Assembly: GCA_964472095.1 (NCBI GenBank)
Contig: CAYYIV010000009.1
Coordinates: 81,665-145,664, forward strand
Length of the DNA: 64,000 bases
Source of the DNA: Pelagibius sp964472095
GTDB taxonomy: Bacteria > Pseudomonadota > Alphaproteobacteria > Kiloniellales > Kiloniellaceae
Direction: 5' to 3'
Shown here: in pieces, positions 1 through 7,673 of the stretch
Numbering within the stretch: position 1 is the first letter of the stretch
How the letters are laid out: each line of letters opens with the position of its first letter
Position numbers and translations under genes: made by a program
Notes under the pieces: model-generated
What the model saw: the letters and a program-made list of their open reading frames with translations, nothing else
Databases searched by the model: none
Told to the model about the DNA's origin: nothing

Positions 1-416
1 CGGGCATCGAGATCACCGAAGAAGGCTTGAAGGGCAAGGTGGTCGGCGTGCAGCGAGCCACCATCCACGACAACTTCGTCACCGAGGTCTACGGCGGTGC
101 GGCGGAGGTGAAGCGCTACGGTTCCCAGGACGAGGCCTATCTCGACATGGTCGCCGGCCGCCTCGACCTGCTGCTCGCCGATTCCGTGGCGATGGACGGC
201 GGCTTCCTGCAGACCGAGGCCGGCAAGGACTACGAGTTCGTCGGTCCGGACTTCAACGATCCGAAATACTTCGGCGACGGTGCCGGTATTGCCCTGCGCA
301 AGGGCGAGGACGACCTGCGGCAGATGCTCAACGCCGCCATCGAGGCGATCCGCGCCAACGGCACCTACAAGGCCATCCAGGACAAGTATTTCGACTACGA
401 TGTGTACGGCAGCTAA
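1..416 (+). CDS. Basic amino acid ABC transporter, periplasmic substrate-binding protein (3' part)
   Basis: This is the C-terminal part of a periplasmic solute-binding protein of the lysine/arginine/ornithine/histidine family (SBP_bac_3). The reading frame is open from the window edge, so the N-terminus and signal peptide lie outside. The visible part contains the second lobe: a segment reading GKVVGVQRATIHDNF, the acidic stretch DLLLADSVAMDGGF and the terminal KAIQDKYFDYDVYG typical of these proteins. Two HisQ/HisM-type permeases follow on the same strand, which supports amino acid uptake. The ATPase of the system is not in the window and may lie upstream. Substrate identity is inferred from family resemblance only. 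Confidence 0.9.
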   Translation, partial: GIEITEEGLKGKVVGVQRATIHDNFVTEVYGGAAEVKRYGSQDEAYLDMVAGRLDLLLADSVAMDGGFLQTEAGKDYEFVGPDFNDPKYFGDGAGIALRKGEDDLRQMLNAAIEAIRANGTYKAIQDKYFDYDVYGS

Positions 417-441
417 GGCGGTCATGATCTCCGCTTGAACG

Positions 442-473
442 AACGCCACCGTCGAAGCCTCGACGGTGGCGTT
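442..473 (+). terminator. Intra-operon hairpin/attenuator after the binding protein gene
   Basis: A perfect 14-bp stem (442-455 with 460-473) closes on the tetraloop AGCC and is followed by a T-rich stretch (TTTCGCTTT ending near 480). It lies 25 bases after the binding protein stop and about 50 bases before the permease start. This layout fits partial termination, or 3'-end protection, giving more binding protein than permease. That function is inferred. Confidence 0.8.
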
Positions 474-526
474 TCGCTTTGCGATTCCCCTCTCGCGGTG
501 CGACCGGCCCGGCCTGGGAGACGACC

Positions 527-1213
527 ATGGATGAACTGATCGCCCGACTGCCTTTCCTTCTGCAAGGGGCGCTGGTCACCGTTTCGGTATCGCTGATCTC
601 CGCGGTGATCGCCGTTGTGCTCGGCCTGATCACCGCCGTGGCCAAGCTCTCGAAGTCGCGTTTCGCCCTCGGGGCGGCCACGGTCTACACGACGGTGATC
701 CGCGGGGTTCCCGACCTGCTCATGATGCTGCTGCTCTTTTTCGGCGGGCAGGTACTGGTCAACGACATCGGTGCCTACTTCGGATGGGACTACATCGACA
801 TCGATCCCTTTACCGCGGGGACGCTGACCATCGGTTTCATCTTCGGCGCCTACATGGGCGAAACCTTCCGGGGCGCTTTCCTCGCGGTGCCGGAGGGCCT
901 GCTGGAGGCCGGCTATGCCTACGGCATGTCGAAGCGCCAGGTCTTCACCCGCATCCTGGTGCCGCAGATGATGCGCCATGCCTTGCCGGGCATCGGCAAC
1001 AACTGGCTGGTGCTGATGAAGTCGACGGCGCTAGTAGCGGTGATCGGCCTCAACGAAATGGTGTTCCGCGCTGGCCAGGCGGGCGGCTCGACGCGCGAGC
1101 CATTCATCTTCTACCTCTTCGTCGCTTTCATGTTCCTTGCCTTCACGACGCTTTCGATCTGGGGTCTGCGCTGGGCGGAGGTGCGCTACAGTGTCGGCGT
1201 GCGGCGGGCCTGA
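527..1213 (+). CDS. Basic amino acid ABC transporter permease (HisQ-like)
   Basis: Inner-membrane permease of about 228 residues for a polar/basic amino acid ABC importer. Hydrophobic segments run through the protein, and the cytoplasmic EAA-type loop is visible as EGLLEAGYAYGMSKRQVFTRILVPQ (split here: EGLLEAGYAYGMSK, then RQVFTRILVPQ). The ATG at 527 is chosen because GGGAG lies about 7 bases upstream; an upstream alternative start would run back into the hairpin region. It sits between the binding protein and a second permease, 3 bases before the next start, so the two permeases are probably co-translated and form a heterodimer like HisQ/HisM. Confidence 0.93.
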   Translation: MDELIARLPFLLQGALVTVSVSLISAVIAVVLGLITAVAKLSKSRFALGAATVYTTVIRGVPDLLMMLLLFFGGQVLVNDIGAYFGWDYIDIDPFTAGTLTIGFIFGAYMGETFRGAFLAVPEGLLEAGYAYGMSKRQVFTRILVPQMMRHALPGIGNNWLVLMKSTALVAVIGLNEMVFRAGQAGGSTREPFIFYLFVAFMFLAFTTLSIWGLRWAEVRYSVGVRRA

Positions 1214-1216
1214 GCC

Positions 1217-1951
1217 ATGGATTTCTCTCCGATCTTCGACAACTACCAGCTCTACCTCGAAGGCCTCGTTACGACGGTCAAGCTGGTCGGCATGTCACTG
1301 ATCATCGGACTGATCATGGCGGTGCCGCTGGCCATCCTGCGGACGTCGAGCAATCCGCTGGTGAACGGCCCGGTCTGGGCCTTCACATATTTCTTCCGCG
1401 GCACGCCTCTGCTGGTGCAGATGTTCCTGGTCTACTACGGGCTCGGCCAGCTGCAGTTCATGATCGATCTCAGCCAGCGCTTCGATTTCCTGAAGGATGC
1501 CTATTGGTATGCGCTCTTCGCCTTCACGCTGAATACCGGCGCCTACACGACGGAGATCATCCGCGGGGCCATCGTGGGCACGCCCTATGGTGAGATCGAA
1601 GCGGCGCGGGCCTGCGGCATGTCGAAGGACCAGACCTACCGCCGGGTCATCCTGCCGAGCGCCTTCCGCCGCGCCCTGCCGGCTTATTCCAACGAGGTGA
1701 TCTTCATGCTGCATGGCTCGGCCATCGCCAGTGTCATCACCATCATCGATCTGACCGGTGCCGCGCGCATTGTGAACTCCCGCTACTTCACCCCCTACGA
1801 GGCCTTCATTTCGGCGGCTGTCCTCTACCTCTGCCTGACCTTCCTCATCGTTGCGGCCTTCAGGCGGCTCGAGCAGCACTGGTTCGCCCACCTGCGCCCG
1901 CGCGAGGAAACCTCGGGCAAGGGCAAGGAAAAGGCGGGCCAGACAGCCTAG
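1217..1951 (+). CDS. Basic amino acid ABC transporter permease (HisM-like)
   Basis: Second inner-membrane permease (244 residues) of the importer. It has several hydrophobic helices, a conserved FFRGTPLLVQMFLVYYGL segment typical of HisM/ArtM-type permeases, and an EAA loop (GEIEAARACGMSKDQTYRRV). It starts 3 bases after the previous permease stop, so the genes form one operon. The C-terminus is basic and polar (GKGKEKAGQTA). The HisM-like assignment over other subfamily members rests on length and order, and substrate is not determined by the sequence. Confidence 0.93.
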   Translation: MDFSPIFDNYQLYLEGLVTTVKLVGMSLIIGLIMAVPLAILRTSSNPLVNGPVWAFTYFFRGTPLLVQMFLVYYGLGQLQFMIDLSQRFDFLKDAYWYALFAFTLNTGAYTTEIIRGAIVGTPYGEIEAARACGMSKDQTYRRVILPSAFRRALPAYSNEVIFMLHGSAIASVITIIDLTGAARIVNSRYFTPYEAFISAAVLYLCLTFLIVAAFRRLEQHWFAHLRPREETSGKGKEKAGQTA

Positions 1952-2000
1952 GGGCGTGTAGAAATCAGGCTCGGCCGACGCCTTTACACGGTTCCTGAAA

Positions 2001-2663
2001 ATGTCCCGACTTGATCCTTCAAAGGCACATCCGATGGTCATGCCTGACGGCACGGTCATCCGCGAGGTCGTGCACCTGAACCAAGTGATCGACCATCCGC
2101 GCATCGAGGTCGGCGCGCACAGCTACTATCACGATTTTCAGCTGCGCGATGATTACGCGGCGACCATCGCGCCCTACCTTTTTGCCTTCAGCAGAGAGAG
2201 GCTGGTGATCGGCAAATTCGTTCAGATCGCCCACGGCGTGCGCTTCATCACCAGTTCCGCCAATCACCGGATGGACGGTTTCTCCACCTATCCCTTCTGG
2301 AACTTCATGATGACGCCGCAGACCTCCAACGACGAGATCAAGTCGGTCCTGGATACGCTGAGCGACAAGGGCGATACAGTGATCGGCAACGACGTCTGGC
2401 TGGGGATGGACGCCATGGTCATGCCGGGCGTGACCATCGGGGATGGCGCCATCGTTTCTGCCCGCGCGGTCGTGGTGAAGGACGTGGCGCCCTACACGAT
2501 TGTCGGCGGCAATCCGGCGCGCGCCCTGAAGCAGCGCTTCCCGCAGCCGGTGATCGAGGCCCTCATGGAGATCCGCTGGTGGGACTGGCCGCTGGACAAG
2601 ATCGAGGCCAACCTCGATGTCATTCAAGGCGCCGATCTGGCGACTCTGAAAGCCCTTGTCTGA
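2001..2663 (+). CDS. CatB-type (Vat family) acetyltransferase, left-handed beta-helix
   Basis: Hexapeptide-repeat acyltransferase of the xenobiotic acetyltransferase (CatB/Vat) family, 220 residues. The candidate catalytic histidine is in ANHRMDGFSTYPF (His89). The beta-helix repeats follow as VIGNDVWLGMDAMVMPGVTIGDGAIVSARAVV in imperfect I/V-G-x-x-x-x units, ending with the family hallmark YTIVGGNPARALK. Family members acetylate chloramphenicol or streptogramins using acetyl-CoA, but many chromosomal relatives have unknown substrates. Resistance should not be assumed. There is no clear ribosome binding site before the ATG at 2001, so an inner start at 2034 is possible. Confidence 0.88.
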   Translation: MSRLDPSKAHPMVMPDGTVIREVVHLNQVIDHPRIEVGAHSYYHDFQLRDDYAATIAPYLFAFSRERLVIGKFVQIAHGVRFITSSANHRMDGFSTYPFWNFMMTPQTSNDEIKSVLDTLSDKGDTVIGNDVWLGMDAMVMPGVTIGDGAIVSARAVVVKDVAPYTIVGGNPARALKQRFPQPVIEALMEIRWWDWPLDKIEANLDVIQGADLATLKALV

Positions 2664-2673
2664 ATCGGCTTTT

Positions 2674-3234
2674 CTAAAGCATCTCCGGCCGGAACCGCGC
2701 GCGGCGGCTGATGATCTTCCCCGAGACCATGAAGACGCCGTCGCCGGTGTAGTGCAGCGTTTCCGGATGCTTCGGCCGCGGCGCCACCTCAGCCTTCACC
2801 ACCTCGAAGATGAAGAAGTTGTAGCGCTCGACCAGGGAGTCGTCATGCAGGCGGCATTCGAAAGCGGCGTGGCACTCGCGGATCAGCGGCACCTTCACGG
2901 CCCGGGCCTTCTCGGCGGTCAGCCCGAAGCGCTCGAACTTGTCGACCACGCCGCCGGTCGTGTTGCCGATGCCGACAACTTCGTCGGTCAGCGCCGTGGT
3001 CGGCAGGTTGATGACGCATTCGCCGCTGTTGCGGATCAATTCGAAGCTGTGGTTGCCGGCCGAGATCATGCAGCCGAGCAGGGCGGGCGTGAACTCCATG
3101 ACCGTGTGCCAGCCCATGGTCATGATGTTGGTCTCGCCGCGCCAGGCGGAGGAAACCAGAACGATCGGACCGGGCTCGAGATAGCGGCGCACCTGGGAGA
3201 CCGGCAGGTCGACCTTGTTGTGGTGCCGCGCCAT
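2674..3234 (-). CDS. Flavin reductase-like (FMN-binding) domain protein
   Basis: Protein of 186 residues with a flavin reductase-like split-barrel domain. The start follows the pattern of the family with LEPGPIVLVSS near the N-terminus, the MTMGWHTVMEF segment and the NSGECVINLP motif around the flavin site. Family members use FMN and either reduce flavin with NAD(P)H or act as flavin-dependent oxidoreductases. The ATG at 3234 is used because further upstream the frame runs through the tRNA-Ala gene. The gene lies just downstream of that tRNA on the same strand and converges with the acetyltransferase gene. Confidence 0.88.
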   Translation of the reverse strand: MARHHNKVDLPVSQVRRYLEPGPIVLVSSAWRGETNIMTMGWHTVMEFTPALLGCMISAGNHSFELIRNSGECVINLPTTALTDEVVGIGNTTGGVVDKFERFGLTAEKARAVKVPLIRECHAAFECRLHDDSLVERYNFFIFEVVKAEVAPRPKHPETLHYTGDGVFMVSGKIISRRARFRPEML

Positions 3235-3292
3235 CAGCGTTCCCCACGGGCCGCGCAGAGCGGCGAGGGCAGGTTCAACAGGAAGAGGGAAG

Positions 3293-3368
<76 letters not shown>

Positions 3369-3628
3369 ACAAAACCGGGTGCCGGGGCAGGCAAAACCGC
3401 CGCGGCATGGGATCTGCCCAGGCCGGATTCCCAAGTGAAAACCGGCCACAAGCGGGCGGATAATGTGGACAAGGCCGGGTCCTGTCAAGCGAGGCGTTCG
3501 GCTCCGCTTTGGCCCGGGTTTCCCGCAAGATGCGACCGCTTGTCTCCAGCCAAACCGCTGGTTAGGGTAGCGGCCACCCGTTTCCGAAGTCTTTCCGTCG
3601 ACCCGCCGAGAGGTTGTAAAGCCGAGCG

Positions 3629-3937
3629 ATGATCATCCTGGGCCCGCTTATCCAAATCATCATCATTGCGCTGAATGTCTACGTCTGGATGGTGATCGCC
3701 TCGGCGATCCTCTCCTGGCTGGTGCACTTCGGCGTCATCAACACCCGCAACCAGTTCGTCTCCATGATCGGCGAGTTCCTCTGGCGGGTGACCGAGCCGG
3801 CGCTGAGGCCGATCCGCCGCGTCATGCCCAATCTCGGCGGCATCGATATTTCGCCGATCATCCTGATTCTCCTCATTTATTTCCTCCAGATGGTGCTCCA
3901 GAACATCCTCTTCTCGCTCTACAGCAGTGGGCTCTGA
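3629..3937 (+). CDS. YggT family membrane protein
   Basis: Small integral membrane protein (102 residues) of the YggT family. Two hydrophobic blocks are seen, near residues 4-30 and 72-98, with the characteristic middle segment LRPIRRVMPNLGGIDISP between them. YggT proteins are linked to osmotic or ion stress and, in cyanobacteria and plants, to chloroplast/nucleoid functions; no biochemical activity is established. A purine-rich GAGAGG lies about 18 bases upstream of the ATG. The 3' end overlaps the DUF167 gene, the usual neighbour of yggT in Proteobacteria. Confidence 0.92.
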   Translation: MIILGPLIQIIIIALNVYVWMVIASAILSWLVHFGVINTRNQFVSMIGEFLWRVTEPALRPIRRVMPNLGGIDISPIILILLIYFLQMVLQNILFSLYSSGL

Positions 3938-4256
3938 CGGCGCGCCCTTCCGCGAGGGGAGCGATTGCCTGCTGGTCGACATCCGCCTGCAGCCCGGCGC
4001 CAGCCGGGCCCGGGTGGACGGCCTCGCGGTGCTGGACGACGGGGCCACGGTGCTCAAGGTGCGCGTCACCGAGCCGCCGGAAGACGGCAAAGCAAATGCC
4101 GCCCTGATCAAGCTGCTTGCCAAGGCCTGGAAGCGCCCGAAGTCGGCGCTGACCCTGGTGGCCGGCCACACGGACCGCCGCAAGACCCTGGCGGTGGCGG
4201 GCGATCCGGCGGCAGTGAGGCGCGATCTCGACCGCTGGCTGGCGGCCCTGGGCTAG
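3927..4256 (+). CDS. DUF167 (YggU) family protein
   Basis: Protein of 109 residues of the DUF167/YggU family. The family pattern is clear: LQPGASRARV near residue 20, VRVTEPPEDGKANAALI in the centre and LVAGHTDRRK late in the protein. The biochemical role is unknown. The GTG at 3927 starts inside the last codons of yggT (11-base overlap), a common translational coupling. The next gene, folD, lies 87 bases downstream, and yggT-yggU-folD is a recurrent order in alphaproteobacteria. Confidence 0.92.
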   Translation: MGSDGAPFREGSDCLLVDIRLQPGASRARVDGLAVLDDGATVLKVRVTEPPEDGKANAALIKLLAKAWKRPKSALTLVAGHTDRRKTLAVAGDPAAVRRDLDRWLAALG

Positions 4257-4343
4257 ACGGCGGCGCAATCGGGAGGGTGCCGGCGGCCCGGCTCGGCTGA
4301 ACTGGCGGCGCCCGAAGGAAGCGGAGAAAGAGGGAGTGAAGCC

Positions 4344-5273
4344 TTGAGCAGCGCAGCAACCCAGACGGCCGGTGGCGCCGACCTGATCGACGGCAAGGCC
4401 TTCGCGGCCGGCCTGCGCGGCCGTGTCGCCGCCGCCGCCGCGGAGCTGAAGGCCCGGCACGGCGTGACGCCGGGCCTCGCCGTGGTGCTGGTCGGCGAGG
4501 ATCCGGCAAGCCAGGTCTACGTGCGCTCCAAGGGCAAGCAGACGGTGGAGGCTGGGATGAACTCCTTCGAGCACAGGCTCGACGCCACCACCGATGAGGC
4601 GACGCTGCTGGCCAAGGTGGCCGAACTGAACGCCGACCCCGCCGTACACGGCATCCTGGTTCAGTTGCCGCTGCCGCCGCAGATCGACACGCAGACCGTG
4701 ATCGCCGCCATCGATCCGGACAAGGACGTCGACGGCTTCCACGTGATCAACGCCGGGCGCCTGATGACCGGAGGGCGCGGCGCCGAAGCGCCGCTGGTGC
4801 CCTGCACGCCGCTCGGCTGCCTCATGCTGCTGAAGGATCGCCTTGGTGACTTGAGCGGCCTCAATGCCGTGGTGGTCGGTCGCTCCAACATCGTCGGCAA
4901 GCCGATGGCCCAGCTGCTGCTGGCCGAGAGCTGCACCGTCACAATCGCCCACAGCCGCACCAGGGACCTGCCCGCGGCCTGCCGCAGCGCCGACATTCTG
5001 GTCGCCGCCGTTGGCCGGCCGGAGATGGTCAGGGGCAACTGGGTGAAGCCCGGCGCCACGGTGATTGACGTGGGCATCAACCGCATCGACGCCGGCGGTG
5101 GCAAGACCCGCCTGGTCGGCGACGTCGCCTTCGACGAGGCCGCGACCGTGGCCGGCGCCATCACGCCGGTGCCCGGCGGCGTCGGCCCGATGACCATCGC
5201 CGTCCTGCTGGCCAACACGGTGACCGCCGCCTGCCGCCAGGCCGGCCTGCCCGCGCCGGACCTCGGCGCTTAG
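4344..5273 (+). CDS. folD: Methylenetetrahydrofolate dehydrogenase / methenyltetrahydrofolate cyclohydrolase
   Basis: Bifunctional FolD (309 residues) interconverts 5,10-methylene-, 5,10-methenyl- and 10-formyl-tetrahydrofolate using NADP+. Seen motifs are YVRSKGK with the catalytic Tyr59/Lys63 pair, VQLPLPPQ, the Rossmann segment VVVGRSNIVGKPMAQLLL and the C-terminal PVPGGVGPMT. The start appears to be TTG at 4344, because the nearby GTG at 4336 runs into a stop after three codons and the purine-rich GAGAAAGAGGGAG precedes it. The protein carries about ten extra N-terminal residues compared with typical FolD, so a later start is not excluded. Confidence 0.95.
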   Translation: MSSAATQTAGGADLIDGKAFAAGLRGRVAAAAAELKARHGVTPGLAVVLVGEDPASQVYVRSKGKQTVEAGMNSFEHRLDATTDEATLLAKVAELNADPAVHGILVQLPLPPQIDTQTVIAAIDPDKDVDGFHVINAGRLMTGGRGAEAPLVPCTPLGCLMLLKDRLGDLSGLNAVVVGRSNIVGKPMAQLLLAESCTVTIAHSRTRDLPAACRSADILVAAVGRPEMVRGNWVKPGATVIDVGINRIDAGGGKTRLVGDVAFDEAATVAGAITPVPGGVGPMTIAVLLANTVTAACRQAGLPAPDLGA

Positions 5274-5276
5274 CCG

Positions 5277-5594
5277 TCAGTTCTCGGGCAGGGCGAGGCG
5301 AACGAGGCCCTTGATCGGAGCCTGGGGGTCCTGCGGCTCGCCGCGGCGCAGGATGACGATCTTTCCCTCGCGGGCCAGATGCAGCGCCCGCTGGCGCACG
5401 GCGTTCAGGTAGCGCCGCCAGAGATCGGGCGGATCGCTCTTCTTGCGGCGGCGCTCGGCGAATGAGCGGGCGATGTCGTCGGGGCTGAGGCTCGCCCCCG
5501 CCCCAGCATCGTGCAGGAGCTCGAGGATGGCCTGTGCCACTGCATCGGGGTGGCCGGCGCCCTCGGCGGAGCGGCTTTCTTCATGGTCTGTCAT
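5277..5594 (-). CDS. DUF3253 domain protein
   Basis: Small soluble protein (105 residues) with the DUF3253 pattern: a helical segment LSPDDIARSF, then WRRYLNAVRQRALHLAREGK and a beta hairpin IVILRRGEPQDPQAPIKG. The fold is expected to resemble a winged helix. No function is established and none is claimed. It is convergent with folD, with 3 bases between the two stop codons. The N-terminal 15 residues are low-complexity and charged. Confidence 0.8.
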   Translation of the reverse strand: MTDHEESRSAEGAGHPDAVAQAILELLHDAGAGASLSPDDIARSFAERRRKKSDPPDLWRRYLNAVRQRALHLAREGKIVILRRGEPQDPQAPIKGLVRLALPEN

Positions 5595-5691
5595 GGCCGC
5601 TGCTTAGCACGGTGCCGCCCGGGCGCAACAGCCTTTTCCGGCGGGACATTCGCGCTGGACGCTGGCGCCGAGGCCGACCATAGTTCGGCCC

Positions 5692-6393
5692 ATGCTTGAG
5701 ACCACGAACGCTCTGATTGCAGCGACCCTGGCCTTCGTCGGCGGTCACTTTCTGCTGTCGAGTCGGCCGCTCAGACCCCTCCTCAACGCGCGCTTCGGCG
5801 AGCGCGGCTTCCGTCTGATCTACTCGGCCGCCATGGTGGCGGCCCTGGTGTGGATGCTGGTGGCCTACCGCAATGCGCCGGTCGTGCCGGTATGGGATCC
5901 CGCACCGGTCCTCGCCTGGGTGCCGCTCCTGATCATGCCGCTTGCCGCCATCCTGCTGGTCGCGGGCCTCACCAGCCCCAATCCGACCCTGGTGGGTGGC
6001 GAACGCTTTCTCGACGGCGCCCCCGGCTCACCGGCGGTGGGCATCCTCTCGATCACCCGCCATCCTTTCCTCTGGGGCACCGGCCTGTGGGCGCTGTCGC
6101 ACCTGCTGGCGAACGGCGACCTCACCTCCATGGTAATGATGGGCGGCATCGCCGTGCTCAGCTTCGGCGGCATGCGCCACATCGACCTGCGCCGCGAGTC
6201 CAACCTCGGGGCGACCTGGGGACCGATGAAGCTGACCACCAGCGTGCTGCCCTTCGCCGCCGTGCTGTCCGGCCGCAGCAAGATCGACTGGCGCGGCATA
6301 GGCTGGTGGCGCCCGGCCCTCGGTCTGGTGGTCTATGCCGTTCTGCTGCACCTCCACAGCGGCCTCATCGGCGTCTCGCCGCTGCCGATCTGA
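5692..6393 (+). CDS. NnrU family membrane protein
   Basis: Integral membrane protein (233 residues, about six hydrophobic segments) of the NnrU family. Family features are GGHFLLSS near the N-terminus, SITRHPFLWG around residue 120 and the histidine-bearing MRHIDLRRESNLG. NnrU was named from nitric-oxide-linked gene clusters, and relatives are isoprenylcysteine-methyltransferase-like membrane proteins. There are no denitrification genes nearby, so a nitrogen oxide role is not supported here. The ATG at 5692 has no strong ribosome binding site. Confidence 0.85.
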   Translation: MLETTNALIAATLAFVGGHFLLSSRPLRPLLNARFGERGFRLIYSAAMVAALVWMLVAYRNAPVVPVWDPAPVLAWVPLLIMPLAAILLVAGLTSPNPTLVGGERFLDGAPGSPAVGILSITRHPFLWGTGLWALSHLLANGDLTSMVMMGGIAVLSFGGMRHIDLRRESNLGATWGPMKLTTSVLPFAAVLSGRSKIDWRGIGWWRPALGLVVYAVLLHLHSGLIGVSPLPI

Positions 6394-6478
6394 CTTTTGT
6401 TTGCTCCCGCGTCGGGGCAAAGCCAGATGACAATGTCCCAAGGCAATTTCCTACAAGGGTTGCGGGCAGCCTTGCGCC

Positions 6479-6540
6479 AGAGCAAATCACGGTCGCATGG
6501 AATCGCCTTCGGCGATCCATCGGCCGTGTGAATCTGCTCT
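6479..6540. repeat. Imperfect palindrome 1 (long hairpin)
   Basis: The left arm 6479-6507 and right arm 6511-6540 are imperfect reverse complements around the loop TTC. Both ends read AGAGCA/TGCTCT, with GATTCAC-like and CATGGA-like blocks shared between the arms. It resembles REP-type intergenic palindromes of alphaproteobacteria, but no second genomic copy can be seen in this window. Confidence 0.7.
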
Positions 6541-6553
6541 ACCCGCTTGAATG

Positions 6554-6615
6554 AGATCGGATTCACGCGGTCAGACGGAACCACCGAGTGGTTCCGTCTG
6601 ACCGCGATCCGATCT
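6554..6615. repeat. Long palindrome 2, 28 bp paired arms
   Basis: AGATCGGAT (6554-6562) pairs with ATCCGATCT (6607-6615), and the 19 bases 6566-6584 pair perfectly with 6588-6606. The loop is CGA and the only flaw is an unpaired TCA at 6563-6565. The element ends 11 bases before the proposed ATG of the AraC gene. An RNA hairpin here would cover the ribosome binding region, so it may be a mobile palindrome, an operator or a translational block. Confidence 0.85.
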
Positions 6616-6626
6616 AGACTGCCGCC

Positions 6627-7550
6627 ATGGCGATCGACCAGCAGACGGCCTATGCCCTCTCCGCGCGGGAGGCGTCCGGGCCTCGCGACAGCACGGCTTC
6701 GAACGACGGCTCCGTGGTGGATCGCGCCGGCGGCGATGCCGTTTGCTTCTGGCGCGAGCGCCGCTTTGACGACCTGGAGTGTCTGAAGGCGCGCTTCTTC
6801 CGGCATTCCTATGCCCTCCACGTGCACGACACCTTCGCCATCGGCGTGATCCTGGCTGGTGCCGAGGTTTTCCGCTATCGCGGCCAGCGCCATACCGCCC
6901 CGGCCGGCAGCCTGGTGGCGGTGAACCCCGACGAGCTGCACGACGGCGCCCCGTCTGAGGAAGGCTACGCCTATCGCATGCTCTACCCCTCGGTGGCGCT
7001 GGTGCAGTCCATCGCCGACGGGCTGGGCGACAGGGCGGCAGGCTTTCCGGCCTTCCGCGGGCCGGTGCTGAACGACCCGGAGGTGGCGGCCCGCCTCAGC
7101 GCGGCCCATGCGCTGATGGAGGGCCGTGCCGACCGCCTGGCAGTTGACGAAGCTTTCACCGAGGCGCTTAGCCTCATGGTCCGGCGTCACAGCTGGAGCG
7201 ATCCGCAGGGCCGCCGCCCCGGCCGTGAGGCGGCGCCGATCCGGCGCGCCCGCCAGCTGGCGGATGAGTCATACATGCAAGACCTGACCCTGGACGCGCT
7301 TGCGTCGGCGGCAGGCTTGAGCCGCTTCTATTTTCTGCGCGCCTTCCGGCGCGAAGTCGGGGTGACGCCCCACGCCTACCTCACCGGCCGGCGCATCGCC
7401 GCGGCCAAGGCACTGCTCGGCGGCGACCAGCCGCTCAGCGAGGTGGCGCTGGCCTGCGGTTTCTACGACCAGAGCCACTTCACCCGCAGCTTCAAGGGCT
7501 GCACCGGCCTCACCCCCGGCCAGTACCGCCGCGGCAGCATCGCGGCGTAG
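6627..7550 (+). CDS. AraC family transcriptional regulator
   Basis: DNA-binding regulator of up to 307 residues. The N-terminal half is an AraC-type cupin ligand domain (HSYALHVHDTFAIGVI, then RYRGQRHTAPAGSL and NPDELHDG). The C-terminal 100 residues hold two helix-turn-helix units (LTLDALASAAGLSRFYFLRAF, LSEVALACGFYDQSHFTRSF in separate segments). The first 35 residues are poorly conserved in character and no ribosome binding site precedes the ATG, so a downstream start (for instance a GTG near 6715) is plausible. It lies directly upstream of azlCD on the same strand. AraC regulators next to azlCD pairs are common, so control of the exporter is a reasonable inference. Confidence 0.93.
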   Translation: MAIDQQTAYALSAREASGPRDSTASNDGSVVDRAGGDAVCFWRERRFDDLECLKARFFRHSYALHVHDTFAIGVILAGAEVFRYRGQRHTAPAGSLVAVNPDELHDGAPSEEGYAYRMLYPSVALVQSIADGLGDRAAGFPAFRGPVLNDPEVAARLSAAHALMEGRADRLAVDEAFTEALSLMVRRHSWSDPQGRRPGREAAPIRRARQLADESYMQDLTLDALASAAGLSRFYFLRAFRREVGVTPHAYLTGRRIAAAKALLGGDQPLSEVALACGFYDQSHFTRSFKGCTGLTPGQYRRGSIAA

Positions 7551-7625
7551 CTCCGCGTCTCGCCGCGCGCGATCGCACTGGGCCTCCGTTTTCAGCAATC
7601 CCGTGCAAGACTCGGGAAGAACGCT

Positions 7626-7651
7626 GCCCCAAATTTCCGGTAGTTTGGGGC
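7626..7651 (+). promoter_or_regulatory. Inverted repeat in the azlC leader
   Basis: GCCCCAAA (7626-7633) and TTTGGGGC (7644-7651) are exact reverse complements separated by 10 bases. The repeat sits 22 bases before the azlC ATG and downstream of the AraC gene. It could be a regulator binding site or a leader hairpin. No T-tract follows, so a terminator is unlikely. Confidence 0.45.
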
Positions 7652-7673
7652 TCTTGCAAAGTTGGATTGCCGC

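Noticed and set aside
328..2627. Long open frames antisense or in other frames to the ABC transporter and acetyltransferase genes
   Set aside because: They are opposite or overlapping frames of well-supported genes in a GC-rich genome, with arginine- and proline-rich nonsense sequence and no domain.
2001..2663. Calling the CatB-type protein a chloramphenicol resistance gene
   Set aside because: The family includes many chromosomal acetyltransferases with unknown substrates, and there is no mobile or resistance context.
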